Source: VBWE01 sp943372645 (GTDB lineage: Bacteria; Bacteroidota; Bacteroidia; Palsa-965). Taken from it: a DNA stretch of 64,000 nucleotides. Positions 1 through 9,522 of this stretch are shown here, in pieces. The DNA is taken from the NCBI GenBank assembly GCA_943372645.1, contig CALRZN010000010.1, forward strand, positions 62,001 to 126,000, given 5' to 3'. Numbering within the stretch: the first letter of the stretch is position 1; the number at the start of each line of letters is the position of its first letter. The position numbers and the translations under genes were made by a program. The notes below the pieces were generated by a model that saw only the letters and a program-made list of their open reading frames with translations, did not search any database and had not been told where the DNA came from.

Positions 1-777
1 GAAACCAATCATGCGCGCCAGGCCTATCGCCATATCGGAGTAAGCTGAAAAATCATAATACACCTGCATCAGAAATGCAGCCATGATGAGCCACGCGGTC
101 ATGGTATCAAACTCATCCACGTTGAGGCGCAGGTACGCACCTACCATGGGCGAGAGCAGATCGGCGATGAGTACCTTTTTAAGCAGACCCACCACAAAGC
201 GGTAAAAGCCATGCAGGAAATCATCCACCTGCACATTGCGCCCTTGCAACTGGTCAGCGATTTCGTGGTAACGCACAATGGGACCGGCAATGAGTTTCGG
301 GAAAAACAAAATGTACAGCAGGTAATCGCTGAATTTCGCAAGCGGTTTGTGCACCCCGCGATACACATCCATTACGTAGGTAATGGTTTCAAACGTGTAA
401 AACGAAATGCCGAGCGGCAGCGCAATTTCAATCCATCTGCTTTCGCCTGCTGCCGAACCGGTAATGCTGTGAAAGGTGTCAATGAAAAAATTGGTGTACT
501 TAAAATACGCCAGCAGCCCGAGGTTAACACCGACAGAAATCCACATCAGCGTTTTTCGTTTCCGCACATCCGCAAGCGCATCCATCCGGCGCACGAGGTA
601 AAAATCGAGCAGCGTGGTGGCAACGATTACGAAAATAAAAAGCGGTGCCCCGAAGGCATAAAACAACCCGCTGGCAGCAAGCAGGAACAGGTTTTTGTAA
701 TCCCGGTCAACAAGGTAATACCCGATGAGAAACAGCGGGAGAAAATACACAAGGAAGATGGTGGAATTGAATAGCAT
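1..777 (-). CDS. MBOAT-family O-acyltransferase, AlgI-like (3' part outside window)
   Basis: Reading the minus strand from an ATG at 777 gives 259 codons open to the window edge. The protein begins MLFNSTIFLVYFLPLF and has several hydrophobic segments. Motifs ISFYTFETITYVMDVYRG, FPKLIAGPIVRY and YDFSAYSDMAIGLARMIGF are hallmarks of AlgI/DltB-type membrane-bound O-acyltransferases, which transfer acyl (usually acetyl) groups to exported polysaccharides or other envelope acceptors. The catalytic histidine of the family lies further downstream and is not visible. A partner SGNH/AlgJ-like protein would be expected beyond the left edge. The family is certain; the acceptor is unknown. Confidence 0.9.
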   Translation of the reverse strand, partial: MLFNSTIFLVYFLPLFLIGYYLVDRDYKNLFLLAASGLFYAFGAPLFIFVIVATTLLDFYLVRRMDALADVRKRKTLMWISVGVNLGLLAYFKYTNFFIDTFHSITGSAAGESRWIEIALPLGISFYTFETITYVMDVYRGVHKPLAKFSDYLLYILFFPKLIAGPIVRYHEIADQLQGRNVQVDDFLHGFYRFVVGLLKKVLIADLLSPMVGAYLRLNVDEFDTMTAWLIMAAFLMQVYYDFSAYSDMAIGLARMIGF

Positions 778-841
778 ACGCTCGTTTCAAAGATAAATCT
801 TTTAGCGAAAAGAATGGGAATATGGAAAGATATTACAATTG

Positions 842-972
842 AGTGGCAGTGGCAGTTGGCAGCGGCAGTCGGAATAGCATACTTCGTATTCCGGGCTATA
901 CCGGGTAGTACGGGCAATCTGAACCAGTCACCATTTTTTGAACCATGTTGACTGCCACTGCAAACTGCCACT
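842..972. repeat. Dispersed CTGCCACTGC-type inverted repeat, copy 1
   Basis: The left arm at 842-869 is built of GGCAGT-like hexamers; the right arm at 951-972 is its imperfect reverse complement (agtggcagt at one end, actgccact at the other). The loop holds a smaller hairpin, cggaata...tattccg. The element abuts the stop codon of the DUF3089 gene (975) and precedes the AlgI-like gene. Related elements occur at 22010 and 27961. Confidence 0.7.
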
Positions 973-974
973 TT

Positions 975-1976
975 TTAATTCTTCTGCACTTCCAGATACT
1001 TATTCGCCCGCAGCACCGCATTCTCGCGGATGTTCATGTAAAACAATGCATAATCGCTCACGTGGTAACTGTTGCCGATGCGGATGTAGCCTTTTTTGTT
1101 TTGCATCGTTGTCCACAGCAGGCCATCGTGAAGCTGCGTTTCACAATTGTTTTTATCCATGCGGTTAAACTTCAGCGGCACGCTGCCGGTGTTTAACGTG
1201 CGTGGTGCTTTTCCGGGCGCGGTGGTCCAGGTAAGCGGATTAACACACGCGCAGTTTTTATACCGTTCAAAATTGCCGGTGGGTTGTTGTCCCCAGGCCA
1301 CGGTGTTCCAGGTCATAAAACAGCCGGTTTGTGAAGCACTGTCGGCCAGCGGAATGTCTTTGAATTCCGTTTTTGAAAAGTTCATCCCCACGATGTATGC
1401 CGCCACGAGTTGTTTTTTCAGCGGTTTGCCTTCAAAAAAATCGTGCAGCAGTTTGGCCGTGTGCCGCGCGCCCTGGCTGTGCCCGGCAATGATGATGGGG
1501 CGGCCTTTGTTCCAATGCTGCAGGTAATATTCAAACGCGGCTTTTACATCGGCGTAGGCAAAATCGAGCGCGGCTACACGTTCAGGATCTTCGTTGTAAA
1601 ACGCGCGCAGCGCAGCCTGCCGGTAACGCGGGGCATACACACGGCCCGCCGCATTAAACACCGCGCCCTGCTGCACCACACAGGTTTCGCATTTTTCGTT
1701 TACTTTTTTATCCGACAGGTTTGCATTCCAAACGCTGCCCGAAAAAAACACGGTGGGATGAACATAAAACACATCCACAGCTGCATTCGCCTGGTTGTCA
1801 TTAATCGTGCAGCCGGGCGGTAAACTGTCACCGGCATCGTGGCGGTCAGGCAAGGCGAGCCATGCGGCGGATGAGGTGTAATCCGGTGCCGGGTTGGGAC
1901 GATCTTTTTTTTCTGCGGCAGAAAAAAAGAGACAAAGCAGGAAAAGAAATAAAATGCCGGGAAGCGGATGTTTCAT
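975..1976 (-). CDS. DUF3089-family secreted alpha/beta hydrolase (lipase-like)
   Basis: The protein is 333 aa. A hydrophobic N-terminus (MKHPLPGILFLFLLCLFFSAA) looks like an export signal, so it probably acts in the envelope or periplasm. The motif YVHPTVFF near residue 71 and the nucleophile elbow GHSQGAR (Ser167) match DUF3089, an alpha/beta-hydrolase family of unknown substrate. The C-terminal part carries the family stretch LTWTT. The ATG at 1976 is the first start and gives the signal peptide directly. It is transcribed towards the AlgI-like gene. A lipase or esterase activity is inference from the fold. Confidence 0.8.
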   Translation of the reverse strand: MKHPLPGILFLFLLCLFFSAAEKKDRPNPAPDYTSSAAWLALPDRHDAGDSLPPGCTINDNQANAAVDVFYVHPTVFFSGSVWNANLSDKKVNEKCETCVVQQGAVFNAAGRVYAPRYRQAALRAFYNEDPERVAALDFAYADVKAAFEYYLQHWNKGRPIIIAGHSQGARHTAKLLHDFFEGKPLKKQLVAAYIVGMNFSKTEFKDIPLADSASQTGCFMTWNTVAWGQQPTGNFERYKNCACVNPLTWTTAPGKAPRTLNTGSVPLKFNRMDKNNCETQLHDGLLWTTMQNKKGYIRIGNSYHVSDYALFYMNIRENAVLRANKYLEVQKN

Positions 1977-1995
1977 TTTTCAAAGATACTCCCGA

Positions 1996-3144
1996 TCACC
2001 GCTCCGCAAATTTCTGCGGTACGCCGGGGATCTTGGAAAGATCGAGTTCGAGTTTGGTCTGGCCGTTGTCGCATTCCACGCCTACGGTGTAGGAACCCCA
2101 GGCCACGAGGTGCAGATCGACGCGGCCGTTGATTACGGGCAGCACGCGCTCGGGCTGGCGGTAGGTGGGATGGAGGAAAATTTTCACTTCGCCTTCCAGC
2201 GGTTTGTTTGTGTCGGTTGAAAGCACTTCCAGTTCCACAAAGAAACGCTCCGGATCGAACCCGGTTTCTTCTACGTGGGCCTGCAGTCTGCGCCCGTTCA
2301 CTTCTGCTTTGCCGCCGAATTTGCCGGCATTCGGATCGTCGTTGTTATCGTCGGAGATAAACCGGCTATCTGTTTTCGGAATCTTCTGGTCAGTACCCGA
2401 ATCGGCCAGGGCCTCCATCTGCTTCTGCTTTTTCAGTTCGTTCTTTTTCGCTTCCTCCATTGCCTCCTCGGCTTTCTTCTTGTCCTGTTCCATCGCGATA
2501 CGCTTTGCTTCGGCTTTGTCTTTCTGCTCGTTGGCTTCGGTTAATTTTTTCTCCAAGGCTTTCACATCACCGCTGGTTTGTGCCAGCAGGCGGTAAAAGT
2601 GAATGCGCGTCCACAGGTAACCGCTCAGGAATCCGGTAATTACAAAATACAGGATGGTACCTATTGCTAGATTTTGCCCGGTAGCACCACCGCCAAACGT
2701 TATGGAAAATGTACCTCCCAGGTACTCCAGCCCCGGCCACAGCTGCGAAATCTGCGTAAGTCCGACACCCACAATAATTTTTGTGAGCCAGTCGCTGATC
2801 TGCACCAGGTTATCATTCTGTGCAAGTCCGCCCTGCGCTTCGCCGTTTTTATTTTCGAGCAGGCGCGGAATGCCAAACAAAAAACCGACCAGCGCACCTG
2901 CACCAAAACAGGCGCCGCCAATCAGCAGGCTGTTGCCGAGCGTTGTGAGTGTAGAGGCAAACCGGTCATTCCATGCAATCGATCCGGCCCAGAAATGGCG
3001 CACGTTGATCAAAAAGAGCATAACGAGTCCACCGATAATCATATACATTACCAGCGCCTGCACCTTTTGTTCGCTCGGTGTATAATCCGCTTCTTTATTG
3101 GGCTTTTCCTGGTCGGGTGCGGTGTTGGTTTCTGAAGTTGCCAT
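1996..3144 (-). CDS. Four-helix membrane protein with coiled coil and C-terminal pYEATS domain
   Basis: The protein is 382 aa from the ATG at 3144; a start at 3225 would add 27 residues that look like untranslated leader. Membrane helices lie at about residues 29-48, 72-92, 121-146 and 158-179. Between them are FLFGIPRLL and ISDWLTKIIVGVGL, which I recall as a recurring module in bacterial membrane proteins. A Lys/Glu-rich coiled coil covers 192-248. Residues 281-382 (FLHPTYR, WGSYTVGVE, LELDLSKIPGVP) match the prokaryotic YEATS (pYEATS) domain known from bacterial conflict and signalling proteins. The pYEATS part should be cytoplasmic. It stands alone between DUF3089 and pcrA, with no obvious defence neighbours. 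Its function is unknown. Confidence 0.75.
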   Translation of the reverse strand: MATSETNTAPDQEKPNKEADYTPSEQKVQALVMYMIIGGLVMLFLINVRHFWAGSIAWNDRFASTLTTLGNSLLIGGACFGAGALVGFLFGIPRLLENKNGEAQGGLAQNDNLVQISDWLTKIIVGVGLTQISQLWPGLEYLGGTFSITFGGGATGQNLAIGTILYFVITGFLSGYLWTRIHFYRLLAQTSGDVKALEKKLTEANEQKDKAEAKRIAMEQDKKKAEEAMEEAKKNELKKQKQMEALADSGTDQKIPKTDSRFISDDNNDDPNAGKFGGKAEVNGRRLQAHVEETGFDPERFFVELEVLSTDTNKPLEGEVKIFLHPTYRQPERVLPVINGRVDLHLVAWGSYTVGVECDNGQTKLELDLSKIPGVPQKFAER

Positions 3145-3379
3145 AGTTATGGTGGTGTATCGGTGTAGTTGTTTTTGTGTATTAATTATGCAAGATATAG
3201 TTTTTCTGTTTATGGGAAAATTCATGGATGCGGGTTTTCGGGAAAAGGAGGTATTTCCCTTTTTCGGCGGAAAATGGGTAAAAATGAACGGTTCAACTTC
3301 TCAAACACTTATCAACACGCCCCACGCCAAACCGCACAAACCCTTAAATTTGCAGTCGCTTTAAAATGTAATAATAACT

Positions 3380-3446
3380 CTTCGTGCCTTTGCGCCTTCG
3401 TGGCAAATTACGTAACGCAAGCCACAAGTCGCAAAAAGACACGAAG
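3380..3446. repeat. Dispersed GGCGCRAAG repeat as an inverted pair, locus 1
   Basis: On the minus strand 3407-3380 reads tttgccacgaaggcgcaaag followed by gcacgaag. This matches 56999-57026 on the plus strand in 25 of 28 positions. A second, more diverged copy in the opposite orientation follows at 3421-3446 (gccacaag...gacacgaag), so the pair forms a hairpin. It sits in the leader upstream of pcrA. The rest of the 3145-3495 spacer holds only a possible promoter -7 box, taaatttg at 3345. Confidence 0.65.
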
Positions 3447-3495
3447 CAGCAAACGAGCTTACTTTGTTTTAATTTATAATATTGACTTACTTCCT

Positions 3496-5880
3496 GTGAA
3501 CGAAAATTACCTCAACGAACTGAATGGCGTACAACGCAGCGCCGTGGAATGCACCGAAGGCCCTGTAATGATTGTGGCCGGTGCAGGCTCGGGCAAAACG
3601 CGTGTACTGACTTACCGCATTGCCCACCTGATAAAAAAAGGCGTTGATCCCTTCAACATCCTGTCGCTTACGTTTACCAACAAGGCGGCGCGGGAAATGA
3701 AGGAACGTATTGCCAACATCGTTTCGAAAGGCGAAGCCCGCAACCTGTGGATGGGCACATTCCACTCCGTGTTCGCACGCATCCTGCGCCAGGAAGCGGA
3801 ACGCCTCGGCTACCCGACCAACTTTACCATTTACGATACCGACGACAGCAAGAGCCTCATCCGCACCATTCTGAAAGAACAGGGACTGGATGAAAAAATA
3901 TACAAACCCGGGCTGGTGCTTTCGCGCATTTCAGCGGCCAAAAACAACCTGATCGGTGCACCGGCCTACCTGCTGAACAGCAATGTGATGGAGGAAGACC
4001 GGCAGAGCGGCAAACCAAAAATGGGCCTGGTGTATGACATTTATGCCAAGCGTTGTTTTAAAGCCGGTGCGATGGATTTTGACGACCTGCTGTTTAACAC
4101 CAACGTGTTGCTGCGCGATTTTCCTGACCGCCTGAATTATTACCAGGACAAGTTCCGCTACATCCTCGTGGATGAGTACCAGGATACCAACTTTTCGCAG
4201 TACGTGATTGTGAAACAGCTCGCGGCCCGTTTCCTCAACCTGTGCGTGGTGGGCGACGATGCGCAGTCTATTTACGGTTTCCGTGGCGCAAACATCCAGA
4301 ACATCCTGAGCTTTGAACGCGACTACCCGGAACTGCAAACGTTTAAGCTGGAGCAGAACTACCGCAGCACGCAGAACATTGTGAATGCAGCCAACGCGGT
4401 GATTGCCAACAACCGCGACCAGATTCAGAAAAATGTGTTCACCACAAACGAAGACGGTGACAAACTGCAGCTGATGAAGGCCATGACCGACAACGAAGAA
4501 GGGCAGATGGTGGCCAACAGCATTTTTGATACGATGATGAATGCGCAGGCCCGCAACAAAGACTTCGCGATCCTGTACCGCACCAACGCACAAAGCCGTG
4601 CGATGGAAGAAGCGCTGCGCAAACGCAATATTCCGTACCGCATTTATGGCGGTACGTCGTTTTACCAGCGCAAAGAAGTGAAAGACATGCTGGCGTATTT
4701 CCGCCTCGCACTGAATCCGAACGACGAAGAAGCACTGAAACGCGTGATTAATTATCCCGCCCGCGGCATAGGCGATACCACGATTGAAAAAATAATGATT
4801 GCGGCCCGCGACAACGATGTGAGCATGTGGACGATCATTGATGATATTTCTGCAGGTGGTGCCGACATCGGCCTGAACAGCGGCACCCGCCAGCGCGTGG
4901 GTGAGTTTGCAACCATGATCAACAGTTTCCGCGTGCTTGTTACCACCGAAAATGCGTACACCGTGGGGCAGCACATTGCGCAGCATTGCGGATTGTTCCG
5001 GGAACTGTATTCGGACAAAACACCGGAAGGGGTGAGCCGTTACGAAAACGTGCAGGAATTACTCAACGGTTTGAAAGAGTTTGCCGACGGCGACCAGGCC
5101 CCGGCCATTGAACTGCTGGAAGAAGATCCCGAACTGCAGCGCATTGAAGCAGAAAACAAAGGCGCGCAGCAGGAAACCGAAAACGCGGAAGCAGCCGCGC
5201 CCGAAGAACCCGTGCGTACGCTCGATCAGTTTATGCAGGACATTGCGCTGCTGACCGATGCCGACAGCAAAAGCAAAAAAGTGGATCCGGACGAGGTTTC
5301 GCTGATGACCATACACAGTGCGAAAGGACTGGAGTTTCCGTATGTCTATATTGTTGGCCTCGAAGAAAATCTTTTCCCATCGCAGCTTGCGCTCAATTCG
5401 CGCAGCGACCTGGAAGAAGAGCGCCGTTTGTTTTACGTAGCGCTCACCCGCGCCGAAAAACGCGCCACGCTCACCTACGCTTCTACGCGTTACCGCTGGG
5501 GCCAGCTTACCAGCTGCGAACCGAGCCGTTTCCTGGAAGAGATTGATACGCGTTTTGTGGAGTACGCCAACCGCGCCGCAAAAACAGCTTCCGTACACCC
5601 GGAGGAACCGGTTTTTCAGCGCAAGGAAATTGTAAAAAATGTAACGCCGCCGCCGAAGAAAAACTTAGTGAAAGTAACCGGCACCGCGCCCATCAATTTC
5701 GACAGCGAAAAACTGAAAGACCTCGCCGTAGGCATGACTGTAAAACACGAACGGTTCGGCACCGGCAAAGTAACCGCCATGGAAGGCAGTTACCCCAACA
5801 GCAAAGCCACCGTTGCGTTTGAGCAGGTGGGGCAAAAGCAACTGCTGATTAAGTTTGCGAAGCTGGAGATTTTGGGGTAG
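3496..5880 (+). CDS. pcrA: UvrD/PcrA-type superfamily 1A DNA helicase
   Basis: This is a 3'-5' ATP-dependent DNA helicase and translocase for repair and replication-fork maintenance. From a GTG at 3496 it is 794 aa, normal for PcrA; the open frame upstream to 3169 contains the repeat and a promoter-like box and is unlikely to be coding. Visible motifs: Walker A GAGSGKT, Ia TFTNKAAREMKER, II DEYQDTN, III GDDAQSIYGFRGA, IV EQNYRST, V TIHSAKGLEFPYV, VI FYVALTRAEKR. An acidic insertion precedes motif V. The C-terminus (AVGMTVKHERFGTGKV) is the Tudor-like domain that contacts RNA polymerase in PcrA. The gene is monocistronic. The exact start codon is the main doubt. Confidence 0.93.
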   Translation: MNENYLNELNGVQRSAVECTEGPVMIVAGAGSGKTRVLTYRIAHLIKKGVDPFNILSLTFTNKAAREMKERIANIVSKGEARNLWMGTFHSVFARILRQEAERLGYPTNFTIYDTDDSKSLIRTILKEQGLDEKIYKPGLVLSRISAAKNNLIGAPAYLLNSNVMEEDRQSGKPKMGLVYDIYAKRCFKAGAMDFDDLLFNTNVLLRDFPDRLNYYQDKFRYILVDEYQDTNFSQYVIVKQLAARFLNLCVVGDDAQSIYGFRGANIQNILSFERDYPELQTFKLEQNYRSTQNIVNAANAVIANNRDQIQKNVFTTNEDGDKLQLMKAMTDNEEGQMVANSIFDTMMNAQARNKDFAILYRTNAQSRAMEEALRKRNIPYRIYGGTSFYQRKEVKDMLAYFRLALNPNDEEALKRVINYPARGIGDTTIEKIMIAARDNDVSMWTIIDDISAGGADIGLNSGTRQRVGEFATMINSFRVLVTTENAYTVGQHIAQHCGLFRELYSDKTPEGVSRYENVQELLNGLKEFADGDQAPAIELLEEDPELQRIEAENKGAQQETENAEAAAPEEPVRTLDQFMQDIALLTDADSKSKKVDPDEVSLMTIHSAKGLEFPYVYIVGLEENLFPSQLALNSRSDLEEERRLFYVALTRAEKRATLTYASTRYRWGQLTSCEPSRFLEEIDTRFVEYANRAAKTASVHPEEPVFQRKEIVKNVTPPPKKNLVKVTGTAPINFDSEKLKDLAVGMTVKHERFGTGKVTAMEGSYPNSKATVAFEQVGQKQLLIKFAKLEILG

Positions 5881-6056
5881 CAGGATGACTGCCTGCCTGT
5901 TTTATAAGCTATCATTTTACACTTAAAACCCTCCCCCATCCGGGTGATACCGGGGCAGAATCGGGGGATATTGGCCGGAAAAATGTTACCACGTAAGCTT
6001 GTTCACGTAATATCGCAGAACAAATCGAAACTGATTTTTTCTAAAACGATATACAC

Positions 6057-8393
6057 ATGAAAAAGCAATTACGTACTTACTTCGGACTTGCGCTGCTCTT
6101 TGTGATTACGAACAGCACGGCGGCAACGTACTACCTCAATCCCGCAACCGGCGACGACAGCAACAACGGGCAGACCGCCGGCACGGCCTGGCAGAACTGG
6201 GGCTTTGCACTGGGCAACATGAATGGCGGCGATGAACTCATCGTAGTGAACGGCACCTACAACGATGCCACTGCATACATGGATCCGCCCGTGTTCCCAA
6301 ATTTTCCGACGAACAACCCGGTACTCATCCGCGCACAATCGCCGCTCGGTGTAACACTTACCGGCGGTGCGGGCAACGGCGAAGGCATTGCGATGGACGG
6401 ACTGACCGGTTACACCTGGCAGGATTTTGAAATTAAAAACGCACCAAGCAACGTGGTGCATCTGCAGAACTGTTCGTACATCACGTTCCGCAACTGTAAA
6501 ATTCACGATGCCAACCTCGGCGGCGATGGCGACGTGGTAAAAGTAAACCAGTGTAACCACATCGGTTTTGAAGGCTGCGAAATTTACAATCCGTCGGAAC
6601 GCAGCGCACAACCCGAGTTTTACCAGGAGTGTTTTGACATTGTAGATGCCGATGATTCGTACCTGAAAAACTGCTGGGTGCATCACGTGGGCGGACGCGG
6701 AACCATTCTCGCCTACTGCAAAGGCGGCACACACAACAACGTGTTTGAAGGCTGTGTGTTTGGTCCGCAGTCAACCGCCGGTGATCAGCCTGCTGTGCTC
6801 TTCGGCGGACATACGGACAGCAACCTCTTCCAGGCCGGTGAACATTTTGAATCGGAGAACATGACGATGCGCAACAACATTTTTTACCGCTGCATCTGGG
6901 GTGCTGTGGGTTTTTACGATGTGCGCAATGCGTGGCTGTACAACAACCTGCTGTTTAACTGCGGGGGCCGCATCCGCAAGCCGGCAATTTTCAGTGAAAA
7001 CGAAATTTCGCAGGGCATTATGGAATTCCGTGCGGGCAATGCGGATTCTGCGCTGTCGCGCAACGTGTACATCCGCAACAATATTTTTTATGATACTGAT
7101 GGCGACATGCCGGCCCTGCTGCACGACCAGCGCTGCCACGCCGTGTTTAATGTGGTTACCAGCAACAACTATTACTGGAACGCCGGCAAGTCCATACCGG
7201 TATGCGGTTTATATAATCCGTCCGCTGAAACCAATGCGAAATGGCAGCAGGATCCGCTGCTGGCATACAACGAGTCGAATTTCACTTCCTACAGCACTAT
7301 TGTAAACGGTTTCAGTATGGCGTTAAACAGTGCAGCATGGAACGGCGGATACAACGGGGTACAACTGCCCATGCCCGGTGTAACAACCGACATACTGGGA
7401 CAGCCGCGCGGTATTACCAACAATGATATTGGTCCGTGGGAACTGCAGAGCAACCCGCTCCCCTCCTCACCTTCGGTATTATGTGCGCCGAACATTATTC
7501 TTACGCCAACCAAAGACACCTGGATCAATGCATTCAGTACCACCGACAACTACGGCAGTGATGAACACCTGCGCATGTACGGCGGCTACGAAGGGTTTAA
7601 CGCGGGCAATGGCACCGAACGCCGCACCCCGCTCATTCGTTTCGATCTTTCGGCAATTCCGGCAAACAGCGTTATTTTATCAGCAACATTGATCTTAACC
7701 CCGGATGCAACAATGGGCGCCGAATCATCAAACGGCTGTGTTACCGAAGAAACGAACGGCGTGATGTGGATTGAGCCGCTCACCCGCGATTTCACCGAAG
7801 GCACGGGAACAGAAGCAAGTCCCACAACCAACGGCGCGAACTGGACAACCTACAACGGCAGCAGCACGTGGACGGTTCCGGGCGGCGATGCGGACACGAA
7901 CAATTTTGTATTGCGATACAACACCATTTACCCGGCAAGCGATCCGCGTTTTGCAGCAGCGGAAGCGTTTGATATAACACCGCTCGCGCAGTTATGGGTA
8001 AACAATACGCTTCCGAATTACGGCTTACTGATGCGTGTGTTTAACGGCGGAAAATTTTACTGGTCGACGCAGGCCACGAACAGCGCCAAGCACCCGCGTC
8101 TTGAAATCTGTTACGGCACACTGGGCACCGCGGAGCCCGCATACGGCAGCGGCAGCCTCAACGTTTTCCCGAACCCCGCGGGCGCACAGGTGCAGCTAAC
8201 ATTTCCGGAACAGCACAACAGCAGTGTAACCATTACCGATCTGCTCGGCAAAACACTGCTGCAGCAAACTGTAAACGGAAGCCGCAGCACGCTTGAAACA
8301 GGCAGCCTGCCCGATGGCATTTATGTGATTAAACTGGCCGGCGAAAACGGATCGGTGATTGGTTCCACACGTTTTGTAAAAACAAGCCATTAA
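6057..8393 (+). CDS. T9SS cargo: right-handed beta-helix protein with DNRLRE-type domain
   Basis: The protein is 778 aa. An N-terminal signal peptide (MKKQLRTYFGLALLFVITNSTA) is followed by a parallel beta-helix region (about 25-470) with pectate-lyase-like repeats such as SYITFRNCKIHDA and NMTMRNNIFYRC. Next comes a DNRLRE/CBM96-like beta-sandwich (about 480-690; DTWINAF, RTPLIRFDLS). The last 75 residues (LNVFPNPAGAQVQLTF, ITDLLGKTLLQ, LPDGIYVIKL) form a type A T9SS sorting domain, so it is exported across the outer membrane. The helix suggests carbohydrate binding or cleavage; the substrate is unknown. It stands alone between pcrA and a small membrane-protein gene. Confidence 0.88.
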   Translation: MKKQLRTYFGLALLFVITNSTAATYYLNPATGDDSNNGQTAGTAWQNWGFALGNMNGGDELIVVNGTYNDATAYMDPPVFPNFPTNNPVLIRAQSPLGVTLTGGAGNGEGIAMDGLTGYTWQDFEIKNAPSNVVHLQNCSYITFRNCKIHDANLGGDGDVVKVNQCNHIGFEGCEIYNPSERSAQPEFYQECFDIVDADDSYLKNCWVHHVGGRGTILAYCKGGTHNNVFEGCVFGPQSTAGDQPAVLFGGHTDSNLFQAGEHFESENMTMRNNIFYRCIWGAVGFYDVRNAWLYNNLLFNCGGRIRKPAIFSENEISQGIMEFRAGNADSALSRNVYIRNNIFYDTDGDMPALLHDQRCHAVFNVVTSNNYYWNAGKSIPVCGLYNPSAETNAKWQQDPLLAYNESNFTSYSTIVNGFSMALNSAAWNGGYNGVQLPMPGVTTDILGQPRGITNNDIGPWELQSNPLPSSPSVLCAPNIILTPTKDTWINAFSTTDNYGSDEHLRMYGGYEGFNAGNGTERRTPLIRFDLSAIPANSVILSATLILTPDATMGAESSNGCVTEETNGVMWIEPLTRDFTEGTGTEASPTTNGANWTTYNGSSTWTVPGGDADTNNFVLRYNTIYPASDPRFAAAEAFDITPLAQLWVNNTLPNYGLLMRVFNGGKFYWSTQATNSAKHPRLEICYGTLGTAEPAYGSGSLNVFPNPAGAQVQLTFPEQHNSSVTITDLLGKTLLQQTVNGSRSTLETGSLPDGIYVIKLAGENGSVIGSTRFVKTSH

Positions 8394-8409
8394 TTTATTT
8401 GCGATGACC

Positions 8410-8495
8410 GGAAGAAGAGCAGCAACGCTACATAGCGTTTGTTTGGTCGGATAGTAATTACCGCGTGTGCATTGCCTGTTCTTCTTCCATTTTTA
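8410..8495 (+). terminator. Nested hairpin with T-run after the beta-helix gene
   Basis: The outer arms ggaagaagagcag (8410) and ctgttcttcttcc (8476) pair with one mismatch. The loop contains a perfect inner hairpin aacgcta-ca-tagcgtt at 8424-8439. A short T-run follows immediately (atttttaaaaat). It lies between the T9SS cargo stop and the next ATG. The long loop makes it an atypical terminator; an RNA-stability element is an alternative. Confidence 0.5.
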
Positions 8496-8506
8496 AAAAT
8501 AAAATC

Positions 8507-8776
8507 ATGAAAGCCGTTTCAACCGAAAACATCCTGGCTGACCGCATCCGTATTTTCCAGGTTTGTGCAACCATCACAGCCATATTTACCATTTGTGTAC
8601 TGGCGGCAGTTTATGAAAAACGTGTGGCGGAATCGTTGTTTGGCATTGCAAGTCTTGCGTTGCTCACCACCTTCATCATGGTAAATAAAAAACTGGGGGT
8701 GCGCATGCTGCAGCTTTCTGCGGCCGGGGTGTTGCTGCTGGGTGCAGGGAATGTGGTGTTGGTTTTATTCGGATAA
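8507..8776 (+). CDS. Small membrane protein of unknown function
   Basis: The protein is 89 aa, starting MKAVSTENILADRIRIFQV. I see three hydrophobic segments, around residues 15-33, 38-56 and 65-88, with little between them, so this is an integral inner-membrane protein with almost no soluble part. The start at 8507 gives an A-rich upstream context (aaaaataaaatc), normal for this phylum; earlier in-frame starts lie inside the preceding hairpin. I do not recognise a family and the neighbours give no hint. Confidence 0.6.
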   Translation: MKAVSTENILADRIRIFQVCATITAIFTICVLAAVYEKRVAESLFGIASLALLTTFIMVNKKLGVRMLQLSAAGVLLLGAGNVVLVLFG

Positions 8777-8793
8777 AACAAGCGCAGAAGCGA

Positions 8794-9492
8794 TCAATCC
8801 TTCACAAACAGCTGCACCAGTTCATTGGAGTGCACTGCTTTGACGGCGTGGCAGGTAAATGTAACGCGGAGCTGCAGTTTATGCGGGGCATCGAAGTTGA
8901 GCGAGGCGTGCATTTCCTGCAGAATGGCCATCCCTTCCGATCCTTTTACTTCTTTTCCCATTTTATCACGGTGCTGCACAACAGCCTCTTCGAGTATTTT
9001 GCTGTAAAAATCAATCTGCGTTTCATTCAGCAGGTTTATGCGGTTCCCGTTTTTAGATTCCATACGCACATCGGTCGTATAGGTATCCGTCAGGTATTCG
9101 TAATGTTTGAAAATCACAATCCAGGATTTGTTCTTTTCACTGCCCAGGTCATACGGATCGTTGATTACTGTAACTACGTCCGGAATATCGGCTCCCATCC
9201 ATTCGTGTTCGTATGCCGTAAACTCCAGGAACAGGCCGCTTTCGTCGGCAACCAGTTTTCCCCGGCCGGTGTGGTATTCTTCGCCGGCGTTGGGCAGTGA
9301 TAGTTTATCGATTACCTCGTAACGCAGTTCTTTTTCAAATTCATCGGTATTCCCTTCCGGCGTTGTGGCATACTCCACCCACACGGGGGTGCTGTCGCCG
9401 CCCGCATCCCAGTGCACGGTAATTGTGTTTCCCTGCGCCAGCTGGTTGCGGAAAAACTGTTCGGTTTCGTGTTTTATGCTTTTATAATTCAT
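8794..9492 (-). CDS. Conserved-looking cytoplasmic protein of unknown function
   Basis: The protein is 232 aa, acidic, with no signal peptide or membrane segment. It starts MNYKSIKHETEQFFRNQLAQ and contains TITVHWDAGGDSTPVWVEY, then a mixed alpha/beta pattern and a helical stretch (ETQIDFYSKILEEAVVQHRDKM). I do not recognise the family. It is convergent with the small membrane-protein gene and lies upstream of nothing obviously related. The length and even codon quality support a real gene. Confidence 0.65.
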   Translation of the reverse strand: MNYKSIKHETEQFFRNQLAQGNTITVHWDAGGDSTPVWVEYATTPEGNTDEFEKELRYEVIDKLSLPNAGEEYHTGRGKLVADESGLFLEFTAYEHEWMGADIPDVVTVINDPYDLGSEKNKSWIVIFKHYEYLTDTYTTDVRMESKNGNRINLLNETQIDFYSKILEEAVVQHRDKMGKEVKGSEGMAILQEMHASLNFDAPHKLQLRVTFTCHAVKAVHSNELVQLFVKD

Positions 9493-9522
9493 TCGTAACC
9501 AAATTCATAACCGCGGTTATCA

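Noticed and set aside
3169..3495. Upstream extension of the pcrA frame
   Set aside because: It contains the dispersed repeat and a promoter-like box; the family N-terminus begins at the GTG at 3496.
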